Counted from the stretch's first letter, positions 8,049-17,406 are shown. The stretch: 64,000 bases of DNA from Nonomuraea soli (GCF_013761175.1 NZ_JACDUR010000009.1:1-64000); one strand, 5' to 3'. Notes: generated by a model not told the origin, from the letters alone. Program-made: numbers and translations.

Positions 8049-8834
8049 TCAGTCGCGCAGCCTGCCGCGCAGGGCGTCCGCGTCCTGCGCCGTCCACCCG
8101 TGTGCCTCCAGCCAGCCCAGCGGCCCGCCGAAGCGGGTGTCGAGGACGTCGAGGAAGTGGGTGAGGTACTCCGCGCGCGGCATGTGGTCGTCGGCCGTGC
8201 GCGTGTCGAGGTCGACGCGATAGGTCTCGCTGGAGCGCAGGCGGGCCAGGATGCCCTCGATGCGCTCCCCCGTGGCCACGTAGTCCTCGACGATCGCCTC
8301 GCGGGTGGCTCCCGCCACCGTCAGTGCCAGGGCGCACAGCACACCCGTACGGTCCTTGCCGGCGGCGCAGTGCACGATCGACGCGCCGTCGTCGCGGGCC
8401 ATCGTGCGCAGCGCCCGCAGGACCGAGTCGGGCCGGTCGCGCAGGTACCCGTAGTAGAAACCCGTCACCCGGAGTTCGGCGGCGTCCTCCTCGGGCAGTC
8501 GTTTCTGCCAGGGCAGCACCTTGTCCATGGCGACGTCGGTGTGCTGCCCGCCCTCGGCGAACAGGGTGTGGTGGTGGATCGTCACCCCGGGCACCGCTGC
8601 CAGCGGTCCCGGGCCTTCGAGTGCCACCTCGGCTCCGGATCGGAGGTCGACGACATGCCTGACCTTGAGCGTGTCGACCAGCACGGAGACGTCGGAGGGG
8701 GTCAGTCCCTGAAGGTTGTCGGAACGGAACAAACGTCCGGAACGGATCTCGCCACCGTCGGTCGTGGGCAGTCCGCCCAGGTCGCGCACATTGACGGCGC
8801 CTTGGAGATCGATCCATCTCTTCAAGTTCTTCAT
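8049..8834 (-). CDS. Tyrosine-protein phosphatase (PTP, Cys-based)
   Basis: This 261-aa protein belongs to the bacterial dual-specificity/tyrosine phosphatase family typified by secreted PtpB-like enzymes. The N-terminal signature NVRDLGGLPT...GRLFRSDNL is present, and the active-site loop is HCAAGKDRTG (nucleophile Cys156, phosphate-binding Arg162). No signal peptide is visible. I chose ATG 8834 (GGGTGGGAG just upstream); GTG codons at 8837, 8843 and 8852 are in frame and also possible. It shares a short intergenic region with the divergent gene at 8899. Targets could be phosphoproteins or phosphoinositides. Confidence 0.88.
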   Translation of the reverse strand: MKNLKRWIDLQGAVNVRDLGGLPTTDGGEIRSGRLFRSDNLQGLTPSDVSVLVDTLKVRHVVDLRSGAEVALEGPGPLAAVPGVTIHHHTLFAEGGQHTDVAMDKVLPWQKRLPEEDAAELRVTGFYYGYLRDRPDSVLRALRTMARDDGASIVHCAAGKDRTGVLCALALTVAGATREAIVEDYVATGERIEGILARLRSSETYRVDLDTRTADDHMPRAEYLTHFLDVLDTRFGGPLGWLEAHGWTAQDADALRGRLRD

Positions 8835-8898
8835 CACTCCCACCCTAACCACGCGATTTATAACGCAGTATGAAGAAACAGCGGCGAAGGGAGGTCAG

Positions 8899-9771
8899 GT
8901 GGATCCGCGTAGGTTGCCGCCGCGATTGGTCATCGATCCGACGGTGCACCCTCAGGTCTCCGTCGTGCTCAGAGAGAGCCCCCACTACTTGCAACTCGCC
9001 CGCCAGGGGCGCCGCTCCGACACGAGCGGGAACCTGGGACTGCTGTTCGTGCTGCCGGGACTGCTCCTGCTGATCCTCCTCATGCTCGGCCCCGCGGGCA
9101 TGGTCGTGGCGGGCGCGGGGATGACCGTCGCGATGCTGCTCAAATGGATGGCCACCGACCTCAACGGGCGCAGCGCGCGCAGCAGGCTGCGCCTGGCGCA
9201 CGAGCACGCCGAGCACTACGTGCTCCCCTCCGATCTCGACTATCCCTGCCAGCAGTTGCTCAAGCGCGCCCAGAACGCCGCCGACCAGGTGCTGGCCTCC
9301 GAGGTGAACCGGGCCGGGTACATCGACACGATCGACAACCGGGTCACCCTGCCCGAGGAGGTCTGGCAGGTCGCCACCCGCCTGCAGCGGCTGTCGGCGA
9401 TGCACGCCGAGCACGGCAAGATCGTGCCCAAGGAGCTGCCGCCCGGCATGGACGAGGCGTTCAAGCCCTACGCCAGCGCCCTCGACGCCGCCTGGACCTC
9501 CCTGTCGAAGCGGGTCAAGAACCTGGAGGCCTACGCCGTCCAGGTCAAGAAGGCCGACGAGGTCTTCCGCGTGCACCGCAGGCTGGAGGCCCTGGCCGCG
9601 CGCACCCACGACTACCAGGCGCTGGTGGCCGACACCGTGCAGGACGAGATCGCCCGCAACCACATCAGGGAGCTGTCGGAGCAGGCGGCCAACGCGCGCC
9701 GCATGTTCGAGGAGAGCATCGACCAGGCCAAGGCGGCCGCCGGTCACCTCATGAAGCCTCAGCTCTCCTGA
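8899..9771 (+). CDS. Uncharacterised membrane protein with long helical C-terminus
   Basis: I do not recognise a named family. The 290-aa protein starts at GTG 8899, six bases after AAGGGAGG. The N-terminal part is soluble (VDPRRLPPRLVIDPTVHPQV). Two adjacent membrane segments rich in Leu/Gly/Ala follow at about residues 46-85, then a 200-residue charged, helix-rich domain likely to form coiled coils (for example LEALAARTHDYQALVADTVQDE). The topology suggests a cytoplasmic helical domain tethered to the membrane. Its 3' end overlaps the convergent STAND ATPase gene by 23 bases. It may scaffold or sense something at the membrane, but no function can be assigned. Confidence 0.8.
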   Translation: MDPRRLPPRLVIDPTVHPQVSVVLRESPHYLQLARQGRRSDTSGNLGLLFVLPGLLLLILLMLGPAGMVVAGAGMTVAMLLKWMATDLNGRSARSRLRLAHEHAEHYVLPSDLDYPCQQLLKRAQNAADQVLASEVNRAGYIDTIDNRVTLPEEVWQVATRLQRLSAMHAEHGKIVPKELPPGMDEAFKPYASALDAAWTSLSKRVKNLEAYAVQVKKADEVFRVHRRLEALAARTHDYQALVADTVQDEIARNHIRELSEQAANARRMFEESIDQAKAAAGHLMKPQLS

Positions 9772-12283
9772 GCAGTTCCAGGGTGCGCCGCATGCCGGCC
9801 TCGTTGCCCAGGCTGCGGTAGAGCTCGCGGGCCCGCCGCAGGTGCGGCACGCCCGTCGCGGGGTCGCCCGCCTCGACGTGCGCCTCGCCCAGGTACCTGA
9901 GGCTGCGGGCCCTCCACCACTGGTCGTCGAGCTCCTCGAAGGCGTCGACGGCTCGGCGCAGTTCGGCGTCGGCCTCCGCCGTACGGCCCAGCCGGGCCAG
10001 GGCCCTGCCGACAGACAGGAGCGTGCGCGCCACGCCCCACGAGTCGCCCAGCGCTGCCAGCATCTCCTCGGCCCTGCGCACGTAGCCCAGCTCGCGCAGG
10101 CCGTTGACCGGGTTGCCGACCTCGCCCGCGGCGCGCAGGCAGCGGGCCTCCTCCCACAACTCGCCGCGCTGGCGGAAGATCTCGGCGGCCCTGTCGAGGT
10201 TGAGCTCCGCCCTGAGGAAGCCGTCCTCGGCCGCCCGATGCTCGCCCTCGCGCCGCAGCGCCCGCGCCTGGGCCGCCAGGGCCTCGCCGTAGGCCCGCAG
10301 GGTCTGCGCCTCGGAGTAGCGGTTGCCCTCCTGCTTGAAGACGTCCAGCGCCTCCTCCAGCAGCTCTCTGGCCTCGTCGGCGCGCCGCTGGGCCAGCCGC
10401 AGCTCGGCCAGGTTGCGCCGCGAGCGCGCCGCCCACCAGCCGTCGTCCTCGGCCTCGAATCCGGCGATGGCCGCGACCAGGAAGTCCTGGGCCCGGTCGA
10501 GGTGGCCGTCGTTGAACAGCGCCATGCCGACCGTACGGCTGGCGCGGGCCGCCCACCACGACTCGCCCAGCTCGGTGAAGATCGCCAGCGCCTCCTCGGC
10601 GTTGGCGCCCGCCGCCTCGTGGCCGCCGAACCCGCCCAGAGCGGGCGCCCGGTCCAGCAGCGAGATGGCCAGCGCCCGCCGGTCGCCCATCCGCTCGGCC
10701 GCCTCGCAGGCGATCTCGGCCACCAGCAGCCAGTCGGACCAGTAGGCGCGCAGCGAGTGGCACAGCGAGCTGAAGGCGCGCCCGAGCCCCCAGCACAGGT
10801 CCCACAACTTCAGGTCGCGGGCGAGCTGCACCATGGCCACCACGGCGAGCCGCTCGGAGTTGAGCCAGCCGACCGCCAGGCCCTGACCCTCGAAGTCGCC
10901 GCGCCGTCCAGTGCGCCCCCAGTCCTGCGGCCAGCGGCGCTGGGCCGCCTCCTCCGCCCTGCGGCGGTATCCGGACAGGACCCGCTCGACGGCCGCGCGG
11001 CGGCGCTCGTCCTCCTCCGCCGGCAACTCCGCGGCGTAGACGCGGACCAGGTCGTGCAGGCGGTAGCGCATGGCGCCGGTCTGGTCGGTGCCTGAGCACT
11101 CGGCCAGCTGGGCGTCGATGAGCGCCTCCAGCTGGTCGCCGCCGTCGAGCTCGGAGACGTCGAGCAGCTCGCCCGCCACCCAGCCCGGCACGTCGGGCGC
11201 GGTCAGCCCCGACAGCAGCCGCAGCAGGCGGCGCTGGATGCCGGTGCAGTCGTCGTAGCTGAGCTGCACCGAGGCGCGCACGCTGCGGTCGACGGAGCCG
11301 GGCACCTGCAGCTGGTCGAGCAGCTGGCGCTCGTCGCGCAGCCGGTCGGCCAGCAGCCGCAGCGTCCAGGTGGAGCGGGTGGCCAGGCGCGCGCCGCAGA
11401 TGCCGATGGCCAGCGGCAGGTGGTCGCACAGCCGGACGATCTCCTTGGCCGCGGTCAGGTCGTCGGCGACGCGTGCGCCGCCGGCCAGGCGGGCCAGGAG
11501 CTCCACACCCTGGGCCTCGCTGAAGACCGGCAACTGGGTGTCGAAGGCGTTCATGAGGAACAGCGGCTGGCGGGAGGTGACGATGACGGCGCAGCCGGGG
11601 TCGGCGGGGATGAGCTTGCGCACCTGGTCGCCGTCGTGGGCGTTGTCGAGGCCGATGAGGATGCGCCGCCCCTTGGTCCAGGTGAGCCAGAGCTTGCGCA
11701 GGTCGTCGAGGCCGCCGGGGTCGGTGGTCTGGCGCACGCCCAGGGCGCGCAGGAAGCCGACGAGCACCTCCTCGGGCGGGATCGGGGAGTCGACGACGCC
11801 GCGCAGGTCGGCGTAGAGGCGGCCGTCGGGGAACCACTCGGCCACCTCCTGGCCGAAGCGGGCCATGAGCGCCGACTTGCCGACGCCGCCTCTGCCGTAG
11901 ACCGAGACCACCAGCGGCGAGACCTCCTCGGAGCGGCGGCGGTCGGCGAAGACCTTGCGCAGCTCGCCCAGCGCCTCGCGGCGGCCGGTGAAGTGCTCGG
12001 GGGCGGGCGGCCACTGCTCGGGCGCCATCGAGGAGGGCTCGGCCTGCTTGCGGCGGTCCTTCGGCGTGGCGGTCGTCGCCCACGTGGCCAGGCCGACCAG
12101 GAGCGCGGCGGCCAGCGTGACGCCGATCTTCGCGCCGACCGGTATGTCCCACTCCAGTGAGGCGGCCAGGATGCTGGCGGCTCCCGCCGCCGCCCCCGCG
12201 GCGACCGGCGCGGCGAGTGCCACGCGTCTGCGCCTGCGCGCGGGCGGCCGCTCGTCGGGCAGCGAAGGTAAGGGCCCCGTCAT
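9749..12283 (-). CDS. Membrane-anchored STAND (NB-ARC) ATPase with TPR array
   Basis: This 844-aa protein begins with a basic stretch (RRRRR, 16-20) and two hydrophobic segments at about 21-41 and 50-70. An NB-ARC domain follows: P-loop GRGGVGKS at 130-137, Walker B-like RRILIGLDNAH, and sensor-like AVIVTSRQ. A winged-helix-like stretch and a long TPR region fill the last 400 residues, with repeating W.ARS.R.LG motifs. STAND proteins switch between ADP and ATP states on ligand binding. No DNA-binding or recognisable effector domain is present. The ATG lies 5 bases after the stop of the upstream STAND gene, so the two form an operon. A longer upstream reading in this frame is just the shadow of that neighbour. 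Confidence 0.85.
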   Translation of the reverse strand: MTGPLPSLPDERPPARRRRRVALAAPVAAGAAAGAASILAASLEWDIPVGAKIGVTLAAALLVGLATWATTATPKDRRKQAEPSSMAPEQWPPAPEHFTGRREALGELRKVFADRRRSEEVSPLVVSVYGRGGVGKSALMARFGQEVAEWFPDGRLYADLRGVVDSPIPPEEVLVGFLRALGVRQTTDPGGLDDLRKLWLTWTKGRRILIGLDNAHDGDQVRKLIPADPGCAVIVTSRQPLFLMNAFDTQLPVFSEAQGVELLARLAGGARVADDLTAAKEIVRLCDHLPLAIGICGARLATRSTWTLRLLADRLRDERQLLDQLQVPGSVDRSVRASVQLSYDDCTGIQRRLLRLLSGLTAPDVPGWVAGELLDVSELDGGDQLEALIDAQLAECSGTDQTGAMRYRLHDLVRVYAAELPAEEDERRRAAVERVLSGYRRRAEEAAQRRWPQDWGRTGRRGDFEGQGLAVGWLNSERLAVVAMVQLARDLKLWDLCWGLGRAFSSLCHSLRAYWSDWLLVAEIACEAAERMGDRRALAISLLDRAPALGGFGGHEAAGANAEEALAIFTELGESWWAARASRTVGMALFNDGHLDRAQDFLVAAIAGFEAEDDGWWAARSRRNLAELRLAQRRADEARELLEEALDVFKQEGNRYSEAQTLRAYGEALAAQARALRREGEHRAAEDGFLRAELNLDRAAEIFRQRGELWEEARCLRAAGEVGNPVNGLRELGYVRRAEEMLAALGDSWGVARTLLSVGRALARLGRTAEADAELRRAVDAFEELDDQWWRARSLRYLGEAHVEAGDPATGVPHLRRARELYRSLGNEAGMRRTLELLRRAEAS

Positions 12284-12288
12284 ACTGA

Positions 12289-14292
12289 TTATTTTGCCCC
12301 GAGGGCGTAGCGGATGGCCTCCTCGATGGTCATCGAGAAGCCGTCCATGTAGGCGGTGGCGAAGGAGCCGTGACCGATCAGCGCGGTGATGTCGCGCTCG
12401 GTGCGCTTGCGCAGGACCTGCAGCTGCGACACGTTCAGCCGCAGCCCGTAGGTGTGCTCGACCAGGGCCAGAATGCCCAGGAGGCGGGCGGCCCGCTCGC
12501 TGTCGCCGAGCTGGGCGGCGCTGGCGGCCAGGTTGGTCAGGCTGGTGCCCATGCCGAGCGCGTCGAACAGCCGCTGCTTGACCCACAGGGCGTCGCGGGC
12601 GTACTTGTCGGCCTCGGCGGCGTTGCCGTGGTCGAGCTCGATGAGGCTGCGGATCCAGTCGCCGTAGGAGTCGAGCCAGACCTCGCCGCGGGCGGCGCTG
12701 AGCCTGCGCTGGCGGGCCAGGATCTCCTGGGCCTCCTTGGACCTGCCCAGTTGCAGCAGGGTGAAGGCCTGGCCGAGGAGCGCGTAGCTCAGTCCCGCCT
12801 CCGGCTGGGTGTACTGCGCGTGCAGCTCCTCGGCCCTGCGGTACAACGCCAGCGACTCGTGGATGCGCCCCAGGTAGATGGCGGTGATCGCGCTGCACGA
12901 GACCCCCCACCCGGCCGCGACGTGGTCGCCGGCGGGCAGGGCGCGGGTGACGCACTCGGTGGCCAGCTCGTCGGCGTCGTCGAGGTCGCCCTGGAAGTTG
13001 GCCAGCCACGCGCCCACCCACAACGCGTGCCGGACGGACGCGGGCGGGTTGTCGGCCAGGGCCAGCGCCCTGGCCAGGTGGTGGCGGCCCTCGGCGTTGT
13101 AGCCGCCGGCCATCCACAGGTAGCCGAGGTTGGCCACCAGGTCCAGGCCGAGGTCCTGCTCGGCGGTGTCCGACAGGCACAGCTCGATGGCCGCGCGCAG
13201 GTTGGGCAGCTCCCGGCGCATGCGCCCGCACCAGGCCGGCTGGTCGGGGCCGAACCATTCGGCGTTGAACTGCCTGGCCAGGCCCAGGAAGTAGTCGCGG
13301 TGCGCCAGCCGCATCAGGCCCTCCTCGCCCAGGCGGCGCAGCCAGCTCGCGCCGTACTCCCGCAGCGTGTCGAGCTGGACGAAGCGCCCGGCTGGCAGCG
13401 CGGTGACGATGGACTTGGCGACCAGCTCCCGCAGCAGGCCCTCCACGCGGTCCTGACCGAGGCTGCGGTCGGCGCACACGGTCTGCGCGGCCTCCAGGTC
13501 GAACTCTCCGACGAAGACCGACAGGCGCGCCCACAGCAGCCGTTCCAGCGGCTCGCACAGCTCGTGGCTCCAGCCGATGGCGGTCAGCAGCGTCTGGTGG
13601 CGCTCCGGGCTGCCCTGGCCGCCCAGCAGCAGATGGAAGCGGTCGTCCAGGCGCTCCACGATCTGGGCGGCCGACAGGGTGCGCAGCCGTACCGCCGCGA
13701 GCTCGATCGCCAGCGGGATGCCTTCCAGCCGGCGGCACAGCAGCGGGGCGTCGGGCGTGTGAGCGTTCTCGGGAGCGCGCGCGGCGAGCAGGGCCAGGGC
13801 GTCGTCGCCCGGGAGCGGCTGGATCGGGTACTGCAGCTCCTGCGGCAGGCCCAGGGGGCGGCGGCTGGTGGCGATCACGACCAGGTCCGGTGCCGCGTCG
13901 TTCAGGTGCTTGACCAGTTCCGCGCACGCGTCGACCACATGCTCGCAGGTGTCGAGGACGAGCAGCAGCCGTTTGTGGCGCAGGTAGTCGGCCAGGATCT
14001 CCAGGGGCGGGCCCGTGGAGACCGTCGCCACGCCGAGCGCGGCGGTCACGGTGTGCGGGAGCAGGTGGGGGTCACGCAGGTGCGACAACTCCACGAGCCA
14101 GACGCCGTCGGCGAACAGGCCCCGGGTGAGCTTCGCCACGCGCAGCGCCAGCCGGGTCTTGCCCACGCCGCCGACGCCGGTCAGGGTCACCAGCGGGGCC
14201 TTGCGCACGACCCGTACCAGTTCGGCGCTCTCGCGTAACCGGCCGACGAAACTGGTCACCTCGGCCGGGAGGTTTCCGCTACGCGAACGCAC
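12289..14292 (-). CDS. STAND (NB-ARC) ATPase with TPR, LuxR-like but without HTH
   Basis: This 667-aa protein has an N-terminal NB-ARC domain (P-loop GVGGVGKT, 39-46; Walker B LLLVLDTCEHV about 108-118; ATSRRPLG; GIPLAIELAA). A TPR-rich half follows. It resembles the AfsR/LAL family of actinomycete regulators, but there is neither an N-terminal BTAD/OmpR domain nor a C-terminal LuxR helix-turn-helix. It probably works as a signalling partner rather than a direct DNA binder. The GTG start has no ribosome site but follows a good -10 hexamer, suggesting a leaderless mRNA. Its C-terminal tail is homologous to the fragment at 69-605. Confidence 0.85.
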   Translation of the reverse strand: MRSRSGNLPAEVTSFVGRLRESAELVRVVRKAPLVTLTGVGGVGKTRLALRVAKLTRGLFADGVWLVELSHLRDPHLLPHTVTAALGVATVSTGPPLEILADYLRHKRLLLVLDTCEHVVDACAELVKHLNDAAPDLVVIATSRRPLGLPQELQYPIQPLPGDDALALLAARAPENAHTPDAPLLCRRLEGIPLAIELAAVRLRTLSAAQIVERLDDRFHLLLGGQGSPERHQTLLTAIGWSHELCEPLERLLWARLSVFVGEFDLEAAQTVCADRSLGQDRVEGLLRELVAKSIVTALPAGRFVQLDTLREYGASWLRRLGEEGLMRLAHRDYFLGLARQFNAEWFGPDQPAWCGRMRRELPNLRAAIELCLSDTAEQDLGLDLVANLGYLWMAGGYNAEGRHHLARALALADNPPASVRHALWVGAWLANFQGDLDDADELATECVTRALPAGDHVAAGWGVSCSAITAIYLGRIHESLALYRRAEELHAQYTQPEAGLSYALLGQAFTLLQLGRSKEAQEILARQRRLSAARGEVWLDSYGDWIRSLIELDHGNAAEADKYARDALWVKQRLFDALGMGTSLTNLAASAAQLGDSERAARLLGILALVEHTYGLRLNVSQLQVLRKRTERDITALIGHGSFATAYMDGFSMTIEEAIRYALGAK

Positions 14293-14297
14293 GGTTC

Positions 14298-14303
14298 ATA
14301 GTA
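14298..14303 (-). promoter_or_regulatory. Candidate -10 box for the leaderless STAND operon
   Basis: On the minus strand TACTAT lies five bases before the GTG start of the 12289-14292 gene, fitting the TAnnnT consensus. At this spacing transcription would begin at or near the start codon. There is no Shine-Dalgarno sequence, consistent with leaderless translation, which is common in actinomycetes. Confidence 0.45.
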
Positions 14304-14312
14304 CGGCGGGCA

Positions 14313-14345
14313 AAAGGGGTACGGCTGCCCTTGCCGTACCCCTTT
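14313..14345 (-). terminator. Strong hairpin terminator after the M6 protease gene
   Basis: A perfect 12-base-pair stem (AAAGGGGTACGG, 14313-14324, with CCGTACCCCTTT, 14334-14345) encloses a 9-base loop. It begins 9 bases past the protease stop. No long T tract follows, as is usual for actinomycete terminators. It separates the protease transcript from the STAND operon promoter just downstream. Confidence 0.8.
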
Positions 14346-14353
14346 AGTCCGAT

Positions 14354-16441
14354 TTACAGCCCGATGGTGTGGCAGACAGCGGACATCTTCTTGGTGGGGT
14401 CACTCTCCGAGGTGGCCGTCAGGGTCACCTTGGCGAGCCTGCTGCCGCCGTCGGCGCGAACCGCGTCGACGGTCACCAGTTCGTGCCGCCCGTTGTCCAC
14501 CGCCGCCAGGGCGTTGGGGAGCCGGACCGTCCAGCCGCGGCCGTCGACCGTGGCCGTCAGCCGGTAGACGTCGCCGCCCAGGTAGGCGGTGACGTCCTCG
14601 GGGTGCTGCGCCTGGGTGGCCGCCGTGCGCCCGGTGTTGAACAGCGGGAACCTGCAGGAGGTGACGCCCTTGCCGGTAGGCACGCCCGCCGCGGGCAGCA
14701 GCCGCAGCCCGCGGGCGTGCGGCCCCGAGCCGTCGAGCGAGCGCACCGCGACGGTGTAGGACAGCACACCCTGGCGGTCGCGGTGCACGTCGGTGACGTA
14801 GAAGTGCAGCCGGTTGGCCGCGTCGACGTACTCGTACTCGCTGCCCGAGTCGGTGCCGGCGTGGAAGAGGGCGTCCGACAGCTGCCGGTAGTCGCCGATC
14901 GTGATCGGCACGGCGGTGCCGTCCGGCAGGACGTAGTCGGTCATCCCGATGTCCTGCGGGTTGGCGTCGATCACCCATTCGAACGGCGCGGAGTCGGCGT
15001 TCTTGGTCTTGGCCAGCAGCACGCCGGCGTCGGGGGTGAAGGAGTCGGTGCCCATGCGGTCGACGACCTCGACCGTGTAGTTGTTGTAGCCGCCGCCGTC
15101 GCACAGCGGGTCGGTGCGCCAGTCGCACGCGGGCGCGTTGTCGAGGCCGTCGAAGGCGACGTTGACACCCGACAGCCCGCTCGCTCCCGGCTGTACGGCA
15201 CGCGCGGTCACCCGGGCGGTGACGACTCCGGACTCGTCGAGCGCCTCCCTACTGAGCCTGAGGACGTTCTGCTCGTCCACCATGCCCAGCTTGATCTTGT
15301 TGCGCAGCATGTGCTGCGCGCCCATGGAGGCGCCCGCCGTCGGCGGGATCAGCCAGCGGCTGTGCGGTCCGCCCGGCCCGTTGAAGGTGCCGCGGCTGAG
15401 CATCTCCCAGATGCCGCTGTAGGCCCTGCGCACGGGCACGCCGTACGGGTTGTTGTAGTTGTCGGCGATGCCCAGGATGTGGCTCAGCTCGTGGGCGTAG
15501 ACGGACATGCCGGAACTCTCGGCCTGCACCGAGTCGACGCCGAAGCGGGCGTTGGGCCAGAAGTTGGAGCCCGCCTGCCAGGAGCTCCACTCCACGTAGC
15601 GGGTGGGCGACCAGTTGGGCAGGGCGGGATCGGGCGGGCCCCACTCGTCGGTCACGGCCTCCTTGGTGGGGAACTTCATCATGCCGAACTCCTGCCAGGT
15701 GCTGGATTCGTCCTGGCCGGCGCTGACGTAGAAGATGAAGTCGTACTTGGCCGCCTCCTCGGCACCCACCGCGTCGATCCAGGCGGCGTTGCCGTCGGTG
15801 CGCAGGTTGCGGGTGCACGTGTCGCCCGCCGGGCACGAGCTGCGCTGGTACTCCATCGCGTACTCGTGGTCCTTGCCCGGCATCGTGTACGGGCCGAACC
15901 CGGTGAGGTCGACGCCGATGCGGCCGCCCGAGTCCTCCATCCAGTACTCATGGATGGTGTGGCCCCGGTTGAGCGCGTTCGGGGTGTTGAGGAAGTCGCG
16001 GTAGAAGGTGGCGACCTGGTCGCGCGGGATGTCGTGCGCCTCGGCGCTGGGGTTGCCGTAGATCGTCGAGCCCTTGGGCTGGGTCACCACGAACGCCTGG
16101 TTGGGGTAGTCGAGCAGGACGAGGGCGCCCTTGAACTGCCTGGTCGAGCCCTTGACGGCGGGGTCGGCCCAGTTCGTGCCCGGGATGGCCTTGTAGTCCG
16201 CCCACGTCATGTGGTCGGGGTTCTTCCAGTTCTGCGGGTCGATGGGGGTCAGCTGCGGGGCCGGGCGGCCGCGCAATGCCTGGGATTCGTCCTGCTGCCA
16301 GGGCTGGGTCTGGGGCCAGTGGTCGCGGCGCCAGGGGTGCTCCGGGTCGGGGTCGCCCGGATTCGCGGAAGCGGGGGTGGTGGTCAGGCTCAGCGGAACC
16401 AGGATGAGGAGTGCCGCTAACGCCTTAACAGGCTTCTTCAC
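14354..16441 (-). CDS. Secreted M6-family (immune inhibitor A-like) metalloprotease
   Basis: This 695-aa protein has a classic signal peptide (MKKPVKALAALLILVPLSLTTTPASA, cut after about residue 26). The zinc site is HELSH at 317-321 followed by ILGIADNY, which fits the HExxHxxGxxD pattern with Asp327 as likely third ligand. The catalytic domain spans about 80-450, and a beta-rich C-terminal region follows. M6 enzymes degrade extracellular proteins. Paired cysteines in the mature part fit an exported protein. It is monocistronic with a strong terminator behind it. There is no recognisable regulator beside it apart from the STAND operon, whose link to it is unproven. Confidence 0.88.
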   Translation of the reverse strand: MKKPVKALAALLILVPLSLTTTPASANPGDPDPEHPWRRDHWPQTQPWQQDESQALRGRPAPQLTPIDPQNWKNPDHMTWADYKAIPGTNWADPAVKGSTRQFKGALVLLDYPNQAFVVTQPKGSTIYGNPSAEAHDIPRDQVATFYRDFLNTPNALNRGHTIHEYWMEDSGGRIGVDLTGFGPYTMPGKDHEYAMEYQRSSCPAGDTCTRNLRTDGNAAWIDAVGAEEAAKYDFIFYVSAGQDESSTWQEFGMMKFPTKEAVTDEWGPPDPALPNWSPTRYVEWSSWQAGSNFWPNARFGVDSVQAESSGMSVYAHELSHILGIADNYNNPYGVPVRRAYSGIWEMLSRGTFNGPGGPHSRWLIPPTAGASMGAQHMLRNKIKLGMVDEQNVLRLSREALDESGVVTARVTARAVQPGASGLSGVNVAFDGLDNAPACDWRTDPLCDGGGYNNYTVEVVDRMGTDSFTPDAGVLLAKTKNADSAPFEWVIDANPQDIGMTDYVLPDGTAVPITIGDYRQLSDALFHAGTDSGSEYEYVDAANRLHFYVTDVHRDRQGVLSYTVAVRSLDGSGPHARGLRLLPAAGVPTGKGVTSCRFPLFNTGRTAATQAQHPEDVTAYLGGDVYRLTATVDGRGWTVRLPNALAAVDNGRHELVTVDAVRADGGSRLAKVTLTATSESDPTKKMSAVCHTIGL

Positions 16442-16602
16442 GCCTTTCGACGCTATAGATCGAAATGGTGGAGATCAACCACCTTCCACTCCACCCCTGG
16501 TCGAACGCGCTTCCGAAAGCTGATGTTTCCCGATGCGACTACTCCCCGTCTCCCGGGGGTAGCCGCACCGAACTTCGACATCCGGCTTCAAAGGAGGCTC
16601 CG

Positions 16603-17406
16603 GTGAGCGAATACCCAACCCGGGATCAGCACGAGAGCGGCACCGTGGAGCGTGCCAAGGGCGCTGCCGCGCAGACCGCCGGCACCGCCCGAGAACAGGC
16701 GCGTCAGGTGGGCGGCGAGGTCCGCACGCAGACCACGAGGGTCGTGCGGCAGCTTCGCGATCGCGCACGCGAGCAGGGCGACGCCCAGAGCCGCAGGGCC
16801 GCGCGCAACATCCGCCAGTGGGCGGACGACCTGACCACCATGAGCGACAACGCCAAGCCCGACTCCCCCACCTACGACGCGGTCCACCAGGTCGCGTCGG
16901 GAGGGCGGCGGGCGGCCGACTACCTGGAGGAGCGGGGCGTCAGCGGGATACTCACGGACGTGCAGCGGTTCGCCCGCAGCCGTCCTGGGCTGTTCCTCGC
17001 GGGCGCGCTGGCCGCGGGGTTCCTGGCGGGACGGGCCGCCAAGGCCGCCGCGGAGGAACGGCGCGACGAGCGGGAGGAGCAGCGCGGTTACCAGGGCGCC
17101 GGCCAGGGATACGGCCAAGGATACGGCCAGGCCGACACGATCGACTACGGCCGCCAGGGCACGTCGACGCCCGGCGAGCCGTACGGCACCACCGGCCCCG
17201 CCGGGACCCCGAGCCCGACGGCGGCCACACGCCCCGCAGGACCGGCGGGCCCGGCAGGGGCCACGAGCCCGGCCACCCCGCGACCCGCTGGCGGCACGCC
17301 CGCCACGGGCCCCGCGCCGAGCACGACGTACCCGGCGGGCGGCCCCTCGACCGGCCGGCCAGGCGACGACGACCCCGGACTACGTCCCGGCGGTGAGCCG
17401 CGATGA
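16603..17406 (+). CDS. Envelope/stress-associated amphipathic membrane protein
   Basis: This 267-aa protein starts at GTG 16603 behind a perfect AAAGGAGG. Residues 1-60 are Ala/Gln/Arg-rich amphipathic helices (VERAKGAAAQTAGTAREQA). A conserved block around 66-110 has SDNAKPDSPTYDAVHQVASGG, then SGILTDVQRFARSRPGLFL and one Ala/Gly membrane segment (about 124-145). The tail is low-complexity: a GQGYGQGYGQ stretch, then Pro/Ala/Thr/Gly. It is the first gene of a tightly coupled trio with the holin-X-like and DUF3618 genes, a set commonly seen together in actinomycetes and sometimes linked to osmotic or general stress. The exact role is unknown. Confidence 0.8.
   Translation: MSEYPTRDQHESGTVERAKGAAAQTAGTAREQARQVGGEVRTQTTRVVRQLRDRAREQGDAQSRRAARNIRQWADDLTTMSDNAKPDSPTYDAVHQVASGGRRAADYLEERGVSGILTDVQRFARSRPGLFLAGALAAGFLAGRAAKAAAEERRDEREEQRGYQGAGQGYGQGYGQADTIDYGRQGTSTPGEPYGTTGPAGTPSPTAATRPAGPAGPAGATSPATPRPAGGTPATGPAPSTTYPAGGPSTGRPGDDDPGLRPGGEPR

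Noticed and set aside
9749..13927. A 1392-codon reading that would fuse the two STAND proteins
   Set aside because: The first third is an out-of-frame shadow of the upstream STAND gene. The real protein begins at ATG 12283.
16525..16561. A GTTT...GGGTA stress-sigma promoter upstream of 16603
   Set aside because: The two elements are 28 bases apart, far from the expected spacing of about 14-16.
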